DNA of 64,000 nucleotides from Callorhinus ursinus (GCF_003265705.1 NW_020312893.1:19375007-19439006); one strand, 5' to 3'. Counted from the first letter of the stretch, positions 33,752 to 44,268 are shown. Program-made: numbers and translations. The notes: a model not told the origin generated them from the letters alone.

Positions 33752-36639
33752 GAGGGGTCCAGAATGTGCCACTGAGGCATAAAAATTATTTGGATCTGAA
33801 GACATTCAAAAATAGACTGCCTTCTTCTGAAATCTTTTATTTTCCTATAAGCAGAGCCTTCCAAAAGAACTTAAAAGAAATCAACTGTCATAAGCCCCAT
33901 CCCCTGGAACAAACCAGGAGAGTTTGACTCTTACCACTCAAGATACACACCCACACAGACATTGTCACAAAAACATAATATGTCCATCTAGTCTCCCAAG
34001 GGTGCATCTAGATTTCCTGAAAGTTTATTTGTTTTTCTATAAGTGCTCTTCTGCCTCTCTGCTTTTCCTATTAAGGTGGTATATAAGCCCCAAACTCTAA
34101 ACACCTCTTTGAATCACATTTTTGTGAACTCTTGTACATAATTTTGTCTTTTCTGTTGCTAATCTGTCTTTTGTTAGTTTAAATCTGCAGGCACCCAAAA
34201 ACAGAATCTAAGAGGATAGAGGAAATTTTTTCCTCCCCAGCTCTGTGTATGTGTGGGCTGGCTGTATCTGTTTGTGCATTTGTACTAGATAGTAGAGGGA
34301 TTGTCCAGAGAGGATCTATGGTGCAGTTTCCTGTAGATGGAAAATGATTCTAGCTGGAGTGTGGGACCTTTTTTTTTGAGAGAGAGAAAGCATGTGCAGG
34401 AGCAGTAGGGAGGGGCAGAGGAAGAGAGAGAATCTTAAGCCCAGCATGGAGCCCAATGCTGGGGGGCAGAAAGAGGGGCTTGATACCCTGAGATCATGAC
34501 CTGAGCCAAAATCAAGAGTTGGTCATTTAACCAACTGAGCCACCCAGGTGCCCCTGAAGTTTGGGAACTTTAAAAAGAGAAATTAGCTGGCTGTTTAAAA
34601 AAAAAGACAGAGTCAGGAGACACTATCCTAAGTGAGACCTGAAGAATAAACCTCTTATCCTTAAGAGGATGTACAGGGAATTTAAACACTGAGATGGAGG
34701 AAGAAGAGAGTGGCTAACAACTTGGAATGGGTACTTCTCAGATATTCCAAACTGGGGCCTTTGAACCAGCAGGTCCACTCAGAGGGAGCCCTATAGAAAC
34801 AGAGGCCATACCTATAAAAGAAGATCATATTGATGGTGGGTGAAGCAGCAGTGAGAACTTCAGAGAGAGTGAGATATATTCTCAATATCTATCCCTTTGA
34901 TGCAAGGCAATGATACCAGCCACATGAGTTGGGATTGTTTGAGGGATAAAATACCCCACCTTCAGAGGAAAGTCCAGGGAAATTACCCGGATACTTCAAC
35001 TAAATAATGCTTTCCCCCAACATGCCACTCACAAGAGAATTCTCATAGAGGAAAAGCATAATGGAGAAAAAAATATATTATTTCTTAAAACCCAAGACTG
35101 ATTTGTGTATCCTCTCCTATCATCATGCCCACATTCCTGCAAAGTCTCCTAATGGGTCTCTTTGCTTCCAAGTCTTTTCTGCTTCCAGTTCCAAAGGCAC
35201 CAAGTGCCAGCTAAGTATGTCTAAAGCACCATTTTAGGGCTCAGTTAGTTAAGCGTCCGACTCTTGATTTCGGCTCAGGTCATGATCTCAGGGTTGTGAG
35301 ATTGAACCCCACGTCGAGCCACCCTGGGTGTGGGGCCTGCTTAAGATTCTCTCTCCCCTTCTGCCTCTCCCCTCCTCTAAAAAAAATAAAATAAGGGGCA
35401 CCTGGGTGGCTCAGTTGGTTAAGCATCTGACTCTTGGATTCAGCTCAGGCCCTGATCTCATGGCTTGTGAGATCAAGCCCCACGTCAGACTCCTTGTTCA
35501 GTGGGAGTCTGCTTGGATATTCTCTCCCTCTGCTCCTTCCCCTGCTCATTTGCTCTCTCTCTCTCTCTCAAATAAAATAAAATAAAATAAAATAAAATAA
35601 AATAAAATAAAATATAAAACAAAATAAAAAAATAAAGCACTGTTTTAGTCATTGCTATGCTAGTCACAAATTCTCCAAAGATCTTCTCTGACCAAAAAGA
35701 TCAACCTCATTTTCCTTAGCCTAGCATTCAAAGCCCTCCAGAATATCATTCCAGGTTTGTTTTCCTTTTTTTTTTTTTTTTAAGATTGATTTATTTATTT
35801 GAGAGAGATAGGGAGAGAGAGAGTGGCAGGGAGGAGCAGAGAGAGAATCCTCAAGCAGACTCTTGGCTGAGCGCAGAGCCCAACTTGGGGTTCCATCTCA
35901 TGACCCTGAGATCCAGACCCTGAGATCATGACCCGAGCAAAACCAAGAGTCTGTTGTGTGACCAACTGTGCCACCCAGGCGCCCCTCCAGCTTTGCCTTC
36001 TAATCTCACTGCAGATTATTTCCCCAGATTCTCCTATAGTTTAACCAGTTTACTCTTTATATTTCCACACACAATCTTTGTAAATTCTCTCAAGCTCTTT
36101 GTGTCAGTCAACCGGGACTCTCTTCCTCTTTGCCAATTCAAATTCTACCCTTTCAGGATCCAGCTGAAATCCCACTTCAGCTGAAAATCATTTCCTTCCA
36201 TATCCTGAAGTGTTCTCCCTCTGCCACAAATGTCTCCAACATTAAGTAACTGAACCTTAAATTATCAATTAACATGCCCTTGTGCTTTCACTTCTGTTGC
36301 TATTTTAAACTGTTAATTAACAGCTGTATTTTTTACTTAATTTTTTATTATGGTGAAATAAGCATTGATCTGGTGTCATTTGATCAAAATCATTTGTGGA
36401 TGTGAATAGTTAGTATTAATAACAAAAATAAACCCTGTTTAAGAATAATATCAATATAGTAATAAATAGGAAAGTTGAAAGATGCCTAAGACACAAGCAC
36501 ACACACACACACACTATGCACACACAGACACACACACATATGCACACACACACTATGCACACACACACAGATTTTGTCCTTTTCAAGAATACAGAATTTA
36601 CCAGGCCCCTGGGTCCAGTTTACCTTTGTCAGAAGCCAT
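29115..36639 (-). CDS. APOBEC1: APOBEC1, C-to-U RNA/DNA-editing cytidine deaminase (complete, 5 coding exons)
   Basis: Joined coding exons on the minus strand: 36624-36639, 32323-32350, 30456-30853, 29966-30084 and 29115-29261. They total 708 bases, giving 235 residues and a stop; human APOBEC1 has 236. All four introns have GT donors and AG acceptors and the phases agree. The product has a short N-terminus beginning MASDKG, an arginine run at residues 15-17 before IEPWEF, and the zinc deaminase signature with H61, E63, C93 and C96 (HVE then PCWEC). A leucine-rich C-terminal part ends TWK. The family edits C to U in apolipoprotein B mRNA in enterocytes, together with an RNA-binding cofactor, and can deaminate single-stranded DNA; that role is family knowledge. 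No frameshift or premature stop is seen. GDF3 lies upstream in the same orientation, as in other mammals. Confidence 0.96.
29324..29540 (-). mobile_element. Can-SINE in APOBEC1 intron 4
   Basis: 16-base duplication TACCAGAAACATTTTA (one change) at 29308-29323 and 29541-29556. Confidence 0.95.
29966..30084 (-). CDS. APOBEC1: APOBEC1 coding exon 4
   Basis: 119 bases encode residues 148-187, reading EYDHCWRNFVNYPPGKED and ending in ALELHCIIL. The acceptor is TCAG and the donor GTAAGT. The WRNFVNYPPG block is typical of APOBEC1. Confidence 0.95.
30456..30853 (-). CDS. APOBEC1: APOBEC1 coding exon 3 (catalytic domain)
   Basis: 398 bases encode residues 15-147, including RRIEPWEF, the HVE of the zinc site (H61, E63), SWSPCWEC (C93, C96) and the LVIYVARLFWHMD segment. 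The acceptor follows a T-rich tract and the donor reads CAG|GTAAAA. This single exon carries the whole catalytic centre. Confidence 0.97.
30961..31161 (+). mobile_element. Can-SINE in APOBEC1 intron 2
   Basis: Antisense to the gene; includes a small duplication around GCTCCCCACTCGGTGG. Confidence 0.94.
31611..31729 (-). mobile_element. Short-type Can-SINE in APOBEC1 intron 2
   Basis: TCCCAATGACA repeats on both sides. Confidence 0.9.
31740..32322 (-). other. APOBEC1 intron 2, unique part
   Basis: No repeat or exon recognised. Confidence 0.5.
32323..32350 (-). CDS. APOBEC1: APOBEC1 coding exon 2 (28 bases)
   Basis: A 28-base micro-exon between an ACAG acceptor and a GTAAGA donor. It completes glycine 6 and encodes PSAGDATL plus two bases of arginine 15. 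The human protein has a similar GPSTGDPTL segment here. The phase joins exon 1 and exon 3 exactly. Confidence 0.93.
32351..32904 (-). other. APOBEC1 intron 1, left part
   Basis: No repeat firmly recognised; TAATAGATATTTATTGAG near 32800 is MIR- or L2-like. Confidence 0.4.
32905..32985 (+). mobile_element. L1 ORF2 3' fragment
   Basis: TTGCTGGTGGGAATGTAAAT then CAGCTTGGCAGTTTCTTAA, a common L1 segment. Confidence 0.75.
32986..33017 (+). mobile_element. Can-SINE head fragment
   Basis: GGGGTGCCTGGCTGGCTCAG followed by TCGGTAGAGC, then unrelated sequence. Confidence 0.7.
33018..33115 (-). mobile_element. L2-like ancient repeat end
   Basis: GGGGCCTACTAAATGTTAGG and GGGAACAAAACAAATCCCTA. Confidence 0.5.
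33709..33750. repeat. (GT)n microsatellite in APOBEC1 intron 1
   Basis: 21 GT units; the rest of 33116-34080 holds no recognised repeat. Confidence 0.97.
34085..34240 (+). mobile_element. ERV-type LTR 3' end
   Basis: GCTAATCTGTCTTTTGTTAG and GAATCTAAGAGGATAGAGG, an LTR/primer-site-like end. Confidence 0.55.
34371..34553 (-). mobile_element. Can-SINE in APOBEC1 intron 1
   Basis: Old minus-strand copy with a short T-run. Confidence 0.9.
34554..35222 (-). other. APOBEC1 intron 1, unique part
   Basis: No exon or repeat recognised. Confidence 0.5.
35238..35394 (+). mobile_element. Can-SINE lacking its first bases (left unit of a pair)
   Basis: Begins GGCTCAGTTAGTTAAGCG directly after AAAGCACCATTTTAG. 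Tail joins the next SINE. Confidence 0.9.
35395..35633 (+). mobile_element. Can-SINE (right unit of a pair) with (AAAAT)n tail
   Basis: The target repeat AAAGCACTGTTTTAG (35634-35648) matches 35223-35237, so one duplication encloses both units. Confidence 0.9.
35700..36255 (+). mobile_element. L2-like ancient repeat, interrupted by a SINE
   Basis: GCATTCAAAGCCCTCCAGAA, then CCAGCTGAAATCCCACTTCA, as in mammalian L2-type elements. Confidence 0.5.
35766..35985 (-). mobile_element. Can-SINE in L2-like repeat
   Basis: Minus-strand copy with an internal repeat of GACCCTGAGATC. Confidence 0.9.
36497..36572. repeat. (CA)n-rich tract next to APOBEC1 exon 1
   Basis: Interrupted CA repeat with TATG steps, about 50 bases inside intron 1. 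Confidence 0.95.
36624..36639 (-). CDS. APOBEC1: APOBEC1 coding exon 1
   Basis: Sixteen coding bases encode MASDK plus the first base of a glycine codon, followed by the donor GTAAAC. The ATG sits in a good context (GCACCATGG). It fits the short first coding exon of mammalian APOBEC1, and the split glycine is completed by exon 2. The exon is too short to show as an ORF and was found by its position, phase and likeness to the family N-terminus. Confidence 0.88.
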
Positions 36640-36760
36640 GGTGCTCTGTCACTGGACTTTTCCCTTGGAACTATATTACTGTGTGGATTGCTCTTACCAA
36701 CAACATGACTGAACATGGTAGGTGTGACCACTGCTACCTGGCTTGGGCAGAGAATGACTC
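36640..36760 (-). promoter_or_regulatory. APOBEC1 sequence upstream of the first ATG
   Basis: Non-repeat sequence directly before the APOBEC1 start codon, probably 5' UTR or an upstream untranslated exon. No TATA box was recognised. Confidence 0.25.
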
Positions 36761-36858
36761 AGTCCTGAATCTCAGGCAATTACTGGGTATCTAGATTGAA
36801 CCAAGTGTGGGGATTTGTATCACTATGTTGATAAGAAAGCTTATGATTCAAATAATCC

Positions 36859-37112
36859 TTTTTTTTTAAAAAAAGATTTTATTTATTGGGTTGGCCAGTT
36901 AGCTCAGCTGGTTAGAGCACGGTGCTAATAAAGATTTTATTTATTTGAGAGAGAGAGAGCACAAGCAGGGGGAGCAGCAGAGGGAGGGGGAGAAGCAGAC
37001 TCCCCACTGAGCAAGGGAGTTTGCTGTGGGGCCAGGTCCCAGGACCCCGGACCCCGGGATCATGACCTGAGCCGAAGGCAGACTCTTAACAAACTGAGCC
37101 ACCCAGGCACTC
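36859..37112 (-). mobile_element. Can-SINE carrying the tRNA-Ile half insertion
   Basis: SINE tail 36859-36887 and body from 36946, flanked by TTCAAATAAT. Confidence 0.92.
36888..36929 (+). pseudogene. Retroposed 5' half of tRNA-Ile(AAT)
   Basis: Bases 36893-36929 match the first 37 bases of tRNA-Ile(AAT): acceptor 5' strand, box A-like TTAGCTCAGCTGG, D-arm and anticodon arm up to the anticodon AAT. There the sequence stops. Five bases (GGGTT) precede it. The 42-base block interrupts the A-tail side of a minus-strand SINE and is flanked by the 16-base direct repeat AAAGATTTTATTTATT (36872-36887 and 36930-36945). It has no A-tail and cannot be a working tRNA gene. Confidence 0.82.
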
Positions 37113-37160
37113 TTCAAATAATTAATCCAATAGAGTAAATCACTGAGGCTATCTGAATTT

Positions 37161-37341
37161 CTTTCTTTCTTTCTTTTTTTATTTTTTTTTTATTTGACAC
37201 AGAGAGAGACAGACGTGGAGAGAGCACAGGCAGGCGGAGCAGCAGAAGGAGAGAGAGAAGCAGTCTCTCCGCCAAGGAGGGAGCCCCATTTGGGGCTCGA
37301 TCCCAGGATGATCCAAGCCGAAGCCAGATGCTTAACTGACT
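37161..37341 (-). mobile_element. Can-SINE missing its head
   Basis: Body runs to GCTTAACTGACTGA; the GAGCCACCCAGG head is absent. Confidence 0.85.
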
Positions 37342-38050
37342 GAATTTCTAAGTTCTTCCCTGATAACATCTGAATTTAGTAACTTTTCCCTTTCCTTAAA
37401 TTAACGCTGACCCATCATTCCTTATTGGAGGGCACAAAGGAAGAACAAAGGAAAGAGAGAATTAACCTGTTTGTATAACCTGAAGACTTTCAATGTTACC
37501 TGGTGAAGACACTATGGACTTGCCTTTTAGCTATTATTTACTTATTTCTAACTTCCTTCTACTTTGCTCTTTGCCCCCAGGGGAAGGGCACTGTTAGATG
37601 CAAAATCAGAAGAACTTTGGCCTCGAAGTTGGGTAATTAGTGTACAAGTCTTAGGTGATCTCTCTTCCTTTTTGAAGCTAAGGTTAAGTGTATGGCCAAG
37701 TCCACTTCTGCTTTTTCATCCTTCTTGAGAAAGTGAATACTGTGCTCCAGATTACCATTGCCTCCTGTTGTCTGACCCCTGGCTCAGGCTTCTCTGAGTT
37801 TCAGCAGACTCCCAGAATTGAGGTCACTTTCAAGACCTAAGTCTCCCTCCCTCTAGCACCTCAGATCTAGAGCTGCTGAATTTGAATCTCAAGTACCATG
37901 AACCCTCTACCTGAGCCCTAAATATAAGACATTCTTTAATTATGAAAGTCAAACTAGAGTTTCCGCAAGTAAAGCAGTTGTTCAAGTGGCAGGTTAGAGT
38001 TTTGAAGAAGGGGCAGAAGTGCCACATCATAAATGCAGGTCCTTCAGAAG
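37342..38050. other. Intergenic sequence without recognised features
   Basis: No gene seen. Confidence 0.5.
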
Positions 38051-38059
38051 CCAAGTGTT

Positions 38060-38550
38060 TCAAAGTTGTATTTGTGGTAAGTAGAAGAACAGCCCTTCAG
38101 AGATGTCAGCCTCCTAATATCTGAAACCTGTAAGTATGGTACCTTACAATGGCACATGGGACTTTGCAGGTGTGATTAACTTAGGGATCTTGGGGTAAGA
38201 AGATTATCCTATCATGAGTACCCTTATCCTATTATCCTATCAAAAGTACCCTTATAAGAGTGGTGCGAAAGAATCGGAGTCAGAGAAAGCCGGTTGACTA
38301 TGAAAGCAGATATGGCTGGAAGGGGCCATGATTCAGGGAATGAGGATAGCTTCTAGAAGTTGGAAGAGCATGTAAATGGATTTTTTTCCTAGAGCCTCCT
38401 AAAAAAATGCCCTGATGACACCTTGATTTTAGCCAGTGAGACCCTTTTGTGTATTTCTGACCTCCAGAGCTATATGATAATTTATGTTGTTTTACACCAC
38501 TAAGCTCATGGTAATTTGTTATAGCAACAAGAAAAAACTAATGTGACACA
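38060..38550 (+). mobile_element. MLT1 LTR (MaLR), near full length
   Basis: ATGGTACCTTACAATGGCAC, GGGACTTTGCAGGTGTGATT, ACACCTTGATTTTAGCCAGT and GTAATTTGTTATAGCAACAA in MLT1 order. A short local repeat TATCCTATCA is expanded near 38205-38245. Confidence 0.88.
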
Positions 38551-38594
38551 CTCACAGAAGGCATATATGCACTAGTTAAGATGGAGTATAATTT

Positions 38595-38787
38595 TTTTTT
38601 TTAAGATTTTATTTTATTTATTTGACAGAGACACAGTGAGAGAGGGAACACAAGCAGGGGGAGTGGGAGAGGGAGAAGCAGGTCTCCTGCGGAGCAGGGA
38701 TCCCGATGTGGGGCTCGATCCCAGGACCCTGGGATCATGACCTGAGCCGAAGGCAGACGCTTAACGACTGAGCCACCCAGGCGCCCC
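38595..38787 (-). mobile_element. Can-SINE, full length
   Basis: Perfect 13-base duplication TGGAGTATAATTT (38582-38594, 38788-38800). Confidence 0.96.
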
Positions 38788-38883
38788 TGGAGTATAATTT
38801 GAGTTTGTTTCTATTAGAATTCCTATCAAATACTCGTCATCAGGGTACTTTTGACTAGATTTTGTGTTAGAAAACTCAGAACT

Positions 38884-39086
38884 GGGTCTCCTAGGGTAGC
38901 TCAGTAGATTTAGCCTCTGACTCTTGGTTCCAGCTCAGGTCATGATCTTAGGGTCATGGGATCCAGGCCCGCAAGGGGCTCTGAGCTCAGCAGGGAGTCT
39001 GCTTCTCTCCCTCTCCCTCTGCTTCTCCTCCACTTGCTCTCTCTCTCTAAAATAAATAAATAAATCTTTAAAAAAAAGTAAGCTCA
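38884..39086 (+). mobile_element. Can-SINE, older
   Basis: GGGTCTCCTAGGGTAGCTCA head. Confidence 0.88.
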
Positions 39087-39307
39087 GGGGCACCCGGGCG
39101 GCTCATTTGGTTGTCTGTCTTTGGCTCAGGTCATGATCCTAGGGTCCTGGGCTTGAGTCCCACATCAGGCTCCCTGCTCAGTGGGGAAGCCTGCTTCTCC
39201 CTCTCCCTCTACCTCTCCCCCTGCTTGTGTTCTCTCTCTCTCTCTCTCTCTGACAAATAAACAAAATTGTAAAAAAAAAAAAAAAAAAAAGAAGAAGAAG
39301 AAGAAGA
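39087..39307 (+). mobile_element. Can-SINE with (GAA)n tail
   Basis: Long A-run ends in five GAA units; directly follows another SINE. Confidence 0.92.
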
Positions 39308-39479
39308 ATGTGTTCTCCACAACCCTATAGTTTACACTGTAGGGATTCCATGAAGCAACTGAAATTATTTGCAAAATATTGTGTGTTTATATGTATTATA
39401 TTCTGGGGACAGTCTATATGTTTTACCAGGTTCTCAACAACACCCTTGATCCTCTAGACATTAGGAACCATGTATTTTA

Positions 39480-39688
39480 TTTTATTTTATTTTATTTTAT
39501 TAAGATTTTATTTATTTATTTGTCAGAGAGAGAGAAAGAGAGAGCACAAGCAGGGGGAGTGGCAGGCAGAGGGAGAAGCAGGCTCCCCGCTGAGCAAGGA
39601 GCCCAATGCGGGGCTCGATTCCAGGACCCTGGGATCATGACCTGAGTTGAAGACAGAAGCTTAACCCACTGAGACACCCAGGCGTCCG
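39480..39688 (-). mobile_element. Can-SINE with (TTTTA)n tail
   Basis: Perfect 16-base duplication GGAACCATGTATTTTA (39464-39479, 39689-39704). Confidence 0.96.
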
Positions 39689-39828
39689 GGAACCATGTAT
39701 TTTAATGGATTTGCTCTTCCCTGTTTTAATCAGCAGAGGGCAGAAAAGTAATATAATTAGCAAATTCAACCCCCTATAAATAAGTCCTCAATTTCTGCCA
39801 TCTATTTCCTGTCTTTGCTCTAGCTTTT

Positions 39829-39925
39829 TTTTTTTTTTAAGTGAGCTCTACACCGAAGGTGGGGCTTGAACTCCTGACTCATATCAAGAGTCACGTGTTT
39901 ACTGACAGAGCCAGCCAGGTGCCCC
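39829..39925 (-). mobile_element. Short-type Can-SINE
   Basis: 15-base duplication TTTGCTCTAGCTTTT (one change). Confidence 0.93.
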
Positions 39926-39939
39926 TTTGCTCTGGCTTT

Positions 39940-41307
39940 TCTCTAGGCTAAAATTCCCTACCTGCAATCCCCTTCTGCATATGTCAAAACCCTACTCTCT
40001 CTGACTACCCATAACAAAAGCAGCCCTTCTTCTTTAATTTAGATGGATTCACTCTCTCCTTTCAGTTTCCCTGTGTATTCTGTTGATATCTATGGGAGTT
40101 ATCACGTTCTTCCTTTCAAAACAGCTATTGATTTAATTATTGTTCCAGGAGGCCTTGGTCAATTACCCATATTAATCACTGCATAATTATTATTTTTTGG
40201 AAAGATGAAAATATAGGTTGTAACTAAACCAATCATTTTCAAGTAAGGTTCCAAAAGATCTGTGTGTCAGAAGATAAATTTCACATCACTGCAACAAGAC
40301 AAAGGTGATGGTTGCAAAATATTTGATAAGTTTTTGCCCTAAAACAATGGTACCAGCTTGCTGTTTAATGTTGCTAAGCAAACAATTAAACAGAAAAAGT
40401 AAGAGAAGGCAGGGCTCCCGGCAGACCCACGGATCTATCTTTCCAACAGTGAACAGAACAGACCCAGGGACACCCCTTCTACCAGCCTCTGACCACCCTC
40501 CAAACTTTTTTTCAGTTGCAACCTTGGGAGCCATCTTCTCGGCCACCCTCTGCCTCTGGGACAAGTCAACATCCTGTTTTGAGCTTACCTACCCCAAGTA
40601 TTCTACTCACAAGCTGAGCACAGAAAACTCTGTGATAATACTTGAAGTGCTTAATATTGTTTTGAGTAGAGAATAAATTGGTGAGAAAATAACCCTTGAA
40701 TGACCCTTCGTGTCCTGATATTTATGTCTCATTTCCTATTTTAAAAGAAACAAAATTAAGGCCTGACTTGATTTTGGAATGCATCATTTTATGGCAAACG
40801 ACCAAAGGCAGACACTGTGGCTTTCTACCTTTCAAGACCTTCAATAAGCATCAAATTGAATTGAAATGAATTAAACTGATGGTGAAGTTTCAAACCAAAC
40901 TGGCCTGTAAGTGAGTGGACAGACCTGCCAATAAATAAGATCACTGGTCTTGAAATGCTCTGAAATAGCCATATGACCCATCGGTTCACAATCTATTTAT
41001 ATTTTGGAATAAGAAGTCCTCCTCTGTGCCATCCTGCCCAAATCAGAGCATATAACTTGACTTACAGGGCACATGCCTGTTTGTAGACCAATTTGTCAGA
41101 CATTAAATGTTCTAGTAGAGAAAGAGGATAATGTGTGTCCCAAAGCCATGAAGCCAGTAATGCATGTTCTTCTCTAGCCCTGGGCATAATGGCCCCAGGA
41201 GAAAACTTGATTAACTGGGGAGTGAACAAACCTGCCAACAACAGAACTGCAAGCAGAAGGAAATAGCTACCCTTTTAATAGTTTTAAATAACTTTTTAAA
41301 ATAATAT
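39940..41307. other. Intergenic sequence; L2-like trace at the left
   Basis: 39940-40170 resembles an L2-type end. The moderately GC-rich piece 40380-40570 is not recognised. No gene seen. Confidence 0.4.
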
Positions 41308-41493
41308 AGGGGCGCCTGGGTGGCTCGGCCCATTAAGCAGCCAACTCTTGATTTCGGCTCAGGTCATGATCTCAGGGTTGTGGGATGGAGCCCTGTGTTG
41401 GGCTCAGCATTCAGCAGAGAGTCTGAGATTCTCTCTCTCCCTCTTTCTCTGCCCCTCCCCCCCTAAAATAAATAAATCTTCTAAAAAATTATA
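41308..41493 (+). mobile_element. Can-SINE
   Basis: GGGGCGCCTGGGTGGCTCGG head, AATAAATAAATCTTC tail. Confidence 0.93.
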
Positions 41494-42059
41494 TAAATGT
41501 ATTAAGCACAGAACCCACATCAAAATTCTTAGTGGACTAGCGTAACAATTCCATTCAATTCAGAAGTAAATTAGCAATGCAGCCTCAGGAATCATGGTCA
41601 GTTGGGCTTTTGATATATCTTGGCAATGAGCCCAAAGAGCTCAATGTGTTCAGTAAGAAAGGCTAGGAAGGGAAGACAGATCCTCCACAGGCTGGTGATC
41701 GGAGAGCAGGAGCATCGAAGTCAATGCTGTACTCAGTAAACAGGAGCCAACTCAAGTCCCAGGAAAGTCTTCAATAAATCATAAGCATCAAGGCTTTAGG
41801 CAACCATGAGCTCCTTGAGGAAGGTCACGCTCTGCATGTCTCAGGTATCTATCAGTGGGCTGCAAGCTGTAAGGAGATTTAATTTTGGCTACATTTCTCT
41901 TGTCTTTGTTCTCATCAGGAGGACAGATTTGGGGACCTGAAACAGAAATTCATATATATATGAGTGGACTGATGTACTGGCCTTTTTCATACAGCTGACC
42001 AGCTTCAGCCTTGTTCCCATTCACTGGGTAACAGCTCTCACTAGACTCTTGTTTTCTTT
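41494..42059. other. Intergenic sequence without recognised features
   Basis: No gene; possible L2 traces. Confidence 0.4.
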
Positions 42060-42258
42060 TTTCTTTTTCTTTTTTAAAGATGTTATTTATTTGTCAGAGA
42101 GACAGAGAGAGAGGACAGGGGGAGTGGCAGGCAGAGGGAGAGGGGGAAGCAGGCTTCCTGCTGAGCAGGGAGCCCGATGCAGGACTCCATCCCAGGACCC
42201 TGAGATCATGACCTGAGCCGAAGGCAGACGTTTTACCGACTGAGCCACCCAGGTGCCC
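42060..42258 (-). mobile_element. Can-SINE
   Basis: CT-rich extension of the A-tail (TTTTCTTTTTC). Confidence 0.92.
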
Positions 42259-42604
42259 CTAATTACTACTATCTCTGTTCTAATATTTTAATGCCAGCTG
42301 ATTTAAAGAATCCATTTTGATTTTGTGTATCTCTCTTCTAAAATCTCAAATTATCTCCTCAACACTTTTGGATCAGATTACCTTTTATACCAAAAGTAGT
42401 CCTTACAGTAAATTTCTATTTACATAGAACTCAATCAAGTAGAAGATTGAATAACCAGGTTTTATCCCCCAAATACTGTATAAGTTATTGTTATGCTGAT
42501 ACTAAAGTTCAGTAGTATCAAAAAATGATAGTGTATAAAAATAAATATCAATTCAATGAAATAAAACTGTAGAGATAATTTAGTTCAGAAATAATCTGCA
42601 CTAC

Positions 42605-42740
42605 AAGTTGATTTGTTTTTGTTTTTTGTTTTGTTTTGTTTTGGGGGGGGGGTTTGGCAGCAAAGCAGGTTTATTGAGCGATAGTAAAGTGATGGTACAA
42701 AGCTCCCGAAGGGGGAGGATACCAGAGAGGATTGTCACTA
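42605..42740 (-). mobile_element. LTR-like fragment with AATAAA
   Basis: On the minus strand, GCTCAATAAACCTGCTTTGC followed by a C-run and a CAAAA-rich tail; resembles an LTR polyadenylation region or a retroposed 3' end. Confidence 0.4.
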
Positions 42741-44048
42741 CAAGATGATTTGTAATGTTTGTCCAACATGATTTGGGATCATCCCAATCAATATGAGCAG
42801 CTTATTTACTCAATAAAACAAGCTTAGCATGTGATATTATAAATAAGAAAGCCATTATCCAAGCAAGCATACTGTTGCCTGATTAAAGAATATTAATAGC
42901 AGGGTATGATCTGAAATGACTAGAATTCCTCTAGTATCTGGACCTGGAGGTTAATCAAACTTGCCATTTAGATCATTTAACTAATTCGCTTCCTCTGATT
43001 TCCCTATACATATTCTTATGATAACTTGTTTTCGATGCGCACTTTTCCATCAAACATACAATGCTGGCTAACCCTTTTCACTTGGCATCTTATTGTAAGC
43101 CCATATATTGATGACTGGTTTGCAGGTGAAATTTTATGAATTTTGTTTATGCTAATCAGACTCACTTGTTCAAGGCTGAATGCACTACCAAGAATGCTGG
43201 GACGGCAGTAAGCCCCCCAAAGTATTACCACCTTTACTGAAACAACCATCTATCTTTCTTCTGTTACATTGATTTCTTAGCTCTTTCTTCAACAAATACA
43301 ATTTGAAAGTGCTTCTGTAAATGTATTGACGTAGGTTATTATTGTTGGCAACATCCTGATTGTTCCACTAACTTGTTCTAAATGATGTATCTAAAGCCAA
43401 TCTCCCCCTGATGTCTGTCAGAACAGTGTTTCTGGTTCAAACAATGCATTGGACAAGGTGCTTTTTATAGATCACTTTTGTTTGTGTTCAAGGATATGCA
43501 ATCAGAGTTGCTACAAGTTCTGTAGCCTTTTCTCCATTCTCCTTATAAATTACCTGCTCATTGCTGTGCTACATTGAAGTCCTAGCTAGAGGAGGAGATT
43601 GCAAAAAAGATTTGTGTCCATCCTATTGAAATGATTGTAGCAGTTTGTTTGAATGCCTTCAGTGTTCAATAGCACATAAATCTACTGTGAAATATACATG
43701 TAATGGATTACTACCCCAGCAGTGGGGGGGAAAAATCAACTATATCCCTATCTGTATCAACCAGTAAGAATCTCTGAAATAATAGAGGGGAAAAAATGGT
43801 AGAAAAATATACTCCAATATTGTTTCTATAAAGTTTACATATTTATGCAGCAATGCTTTATACTATTTATGGTTCTAAACATATGTAGTAAAATTATCGA
43901 ATGGGAATGGGAAAGATGCATCAACTTCAGGATGGTGGTTTCATTTGAATGGGAAAAGAGACTGGCATCTTTATGTGTATTTATAATATAGTTAAATTAT
44001 AATAATCAACATTTTTAAAAACCTAAAAATAAAAACAAAAATTAGGTT
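42741..44048. other. Intergenic sequence without recognised features
   Basis: 1.3 kb free of SINEs, unusual for this window; no gene recognised. Confidence 0.5.
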
Positions 44049-44061
44049 AAAAGTTGTGGCA

Positions 44062-44255
44062 GGGGCGCCTGGGTGGCTCAGTCGTTAAGCATCAGCCTTC
44101 GGCTCAGGTCATGATCCCAGGGTCCTGGGATCAAGCCCCACATCGGGCTCCCTGCTCCGTGGGAAACCTGCTTCTCCCTCTCCCACTCCCCCTGCTTCTG
44201 TTCCTGTTCTCGCGCTCTCTCTGTCAAATAAATAAAAATAAAAATCTTAAAAAAA
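44062..44255 (+). mobile_element. Can-SINE, full length
   Basis: Perfect 13-base duplication AAAAGTTGTGGCA (44049-44061, 44256-44268). Confidence 0.96.
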
Positions 44256-44268
44256 AAAAGTTGTGGCA

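Noticed and set aside
40286..40676. 92- and 123-residue opposite-strand ORFs in a moderately GC-rich piece
   Set aside because: Overlapping frames on both strands with no domain, splice or start support.
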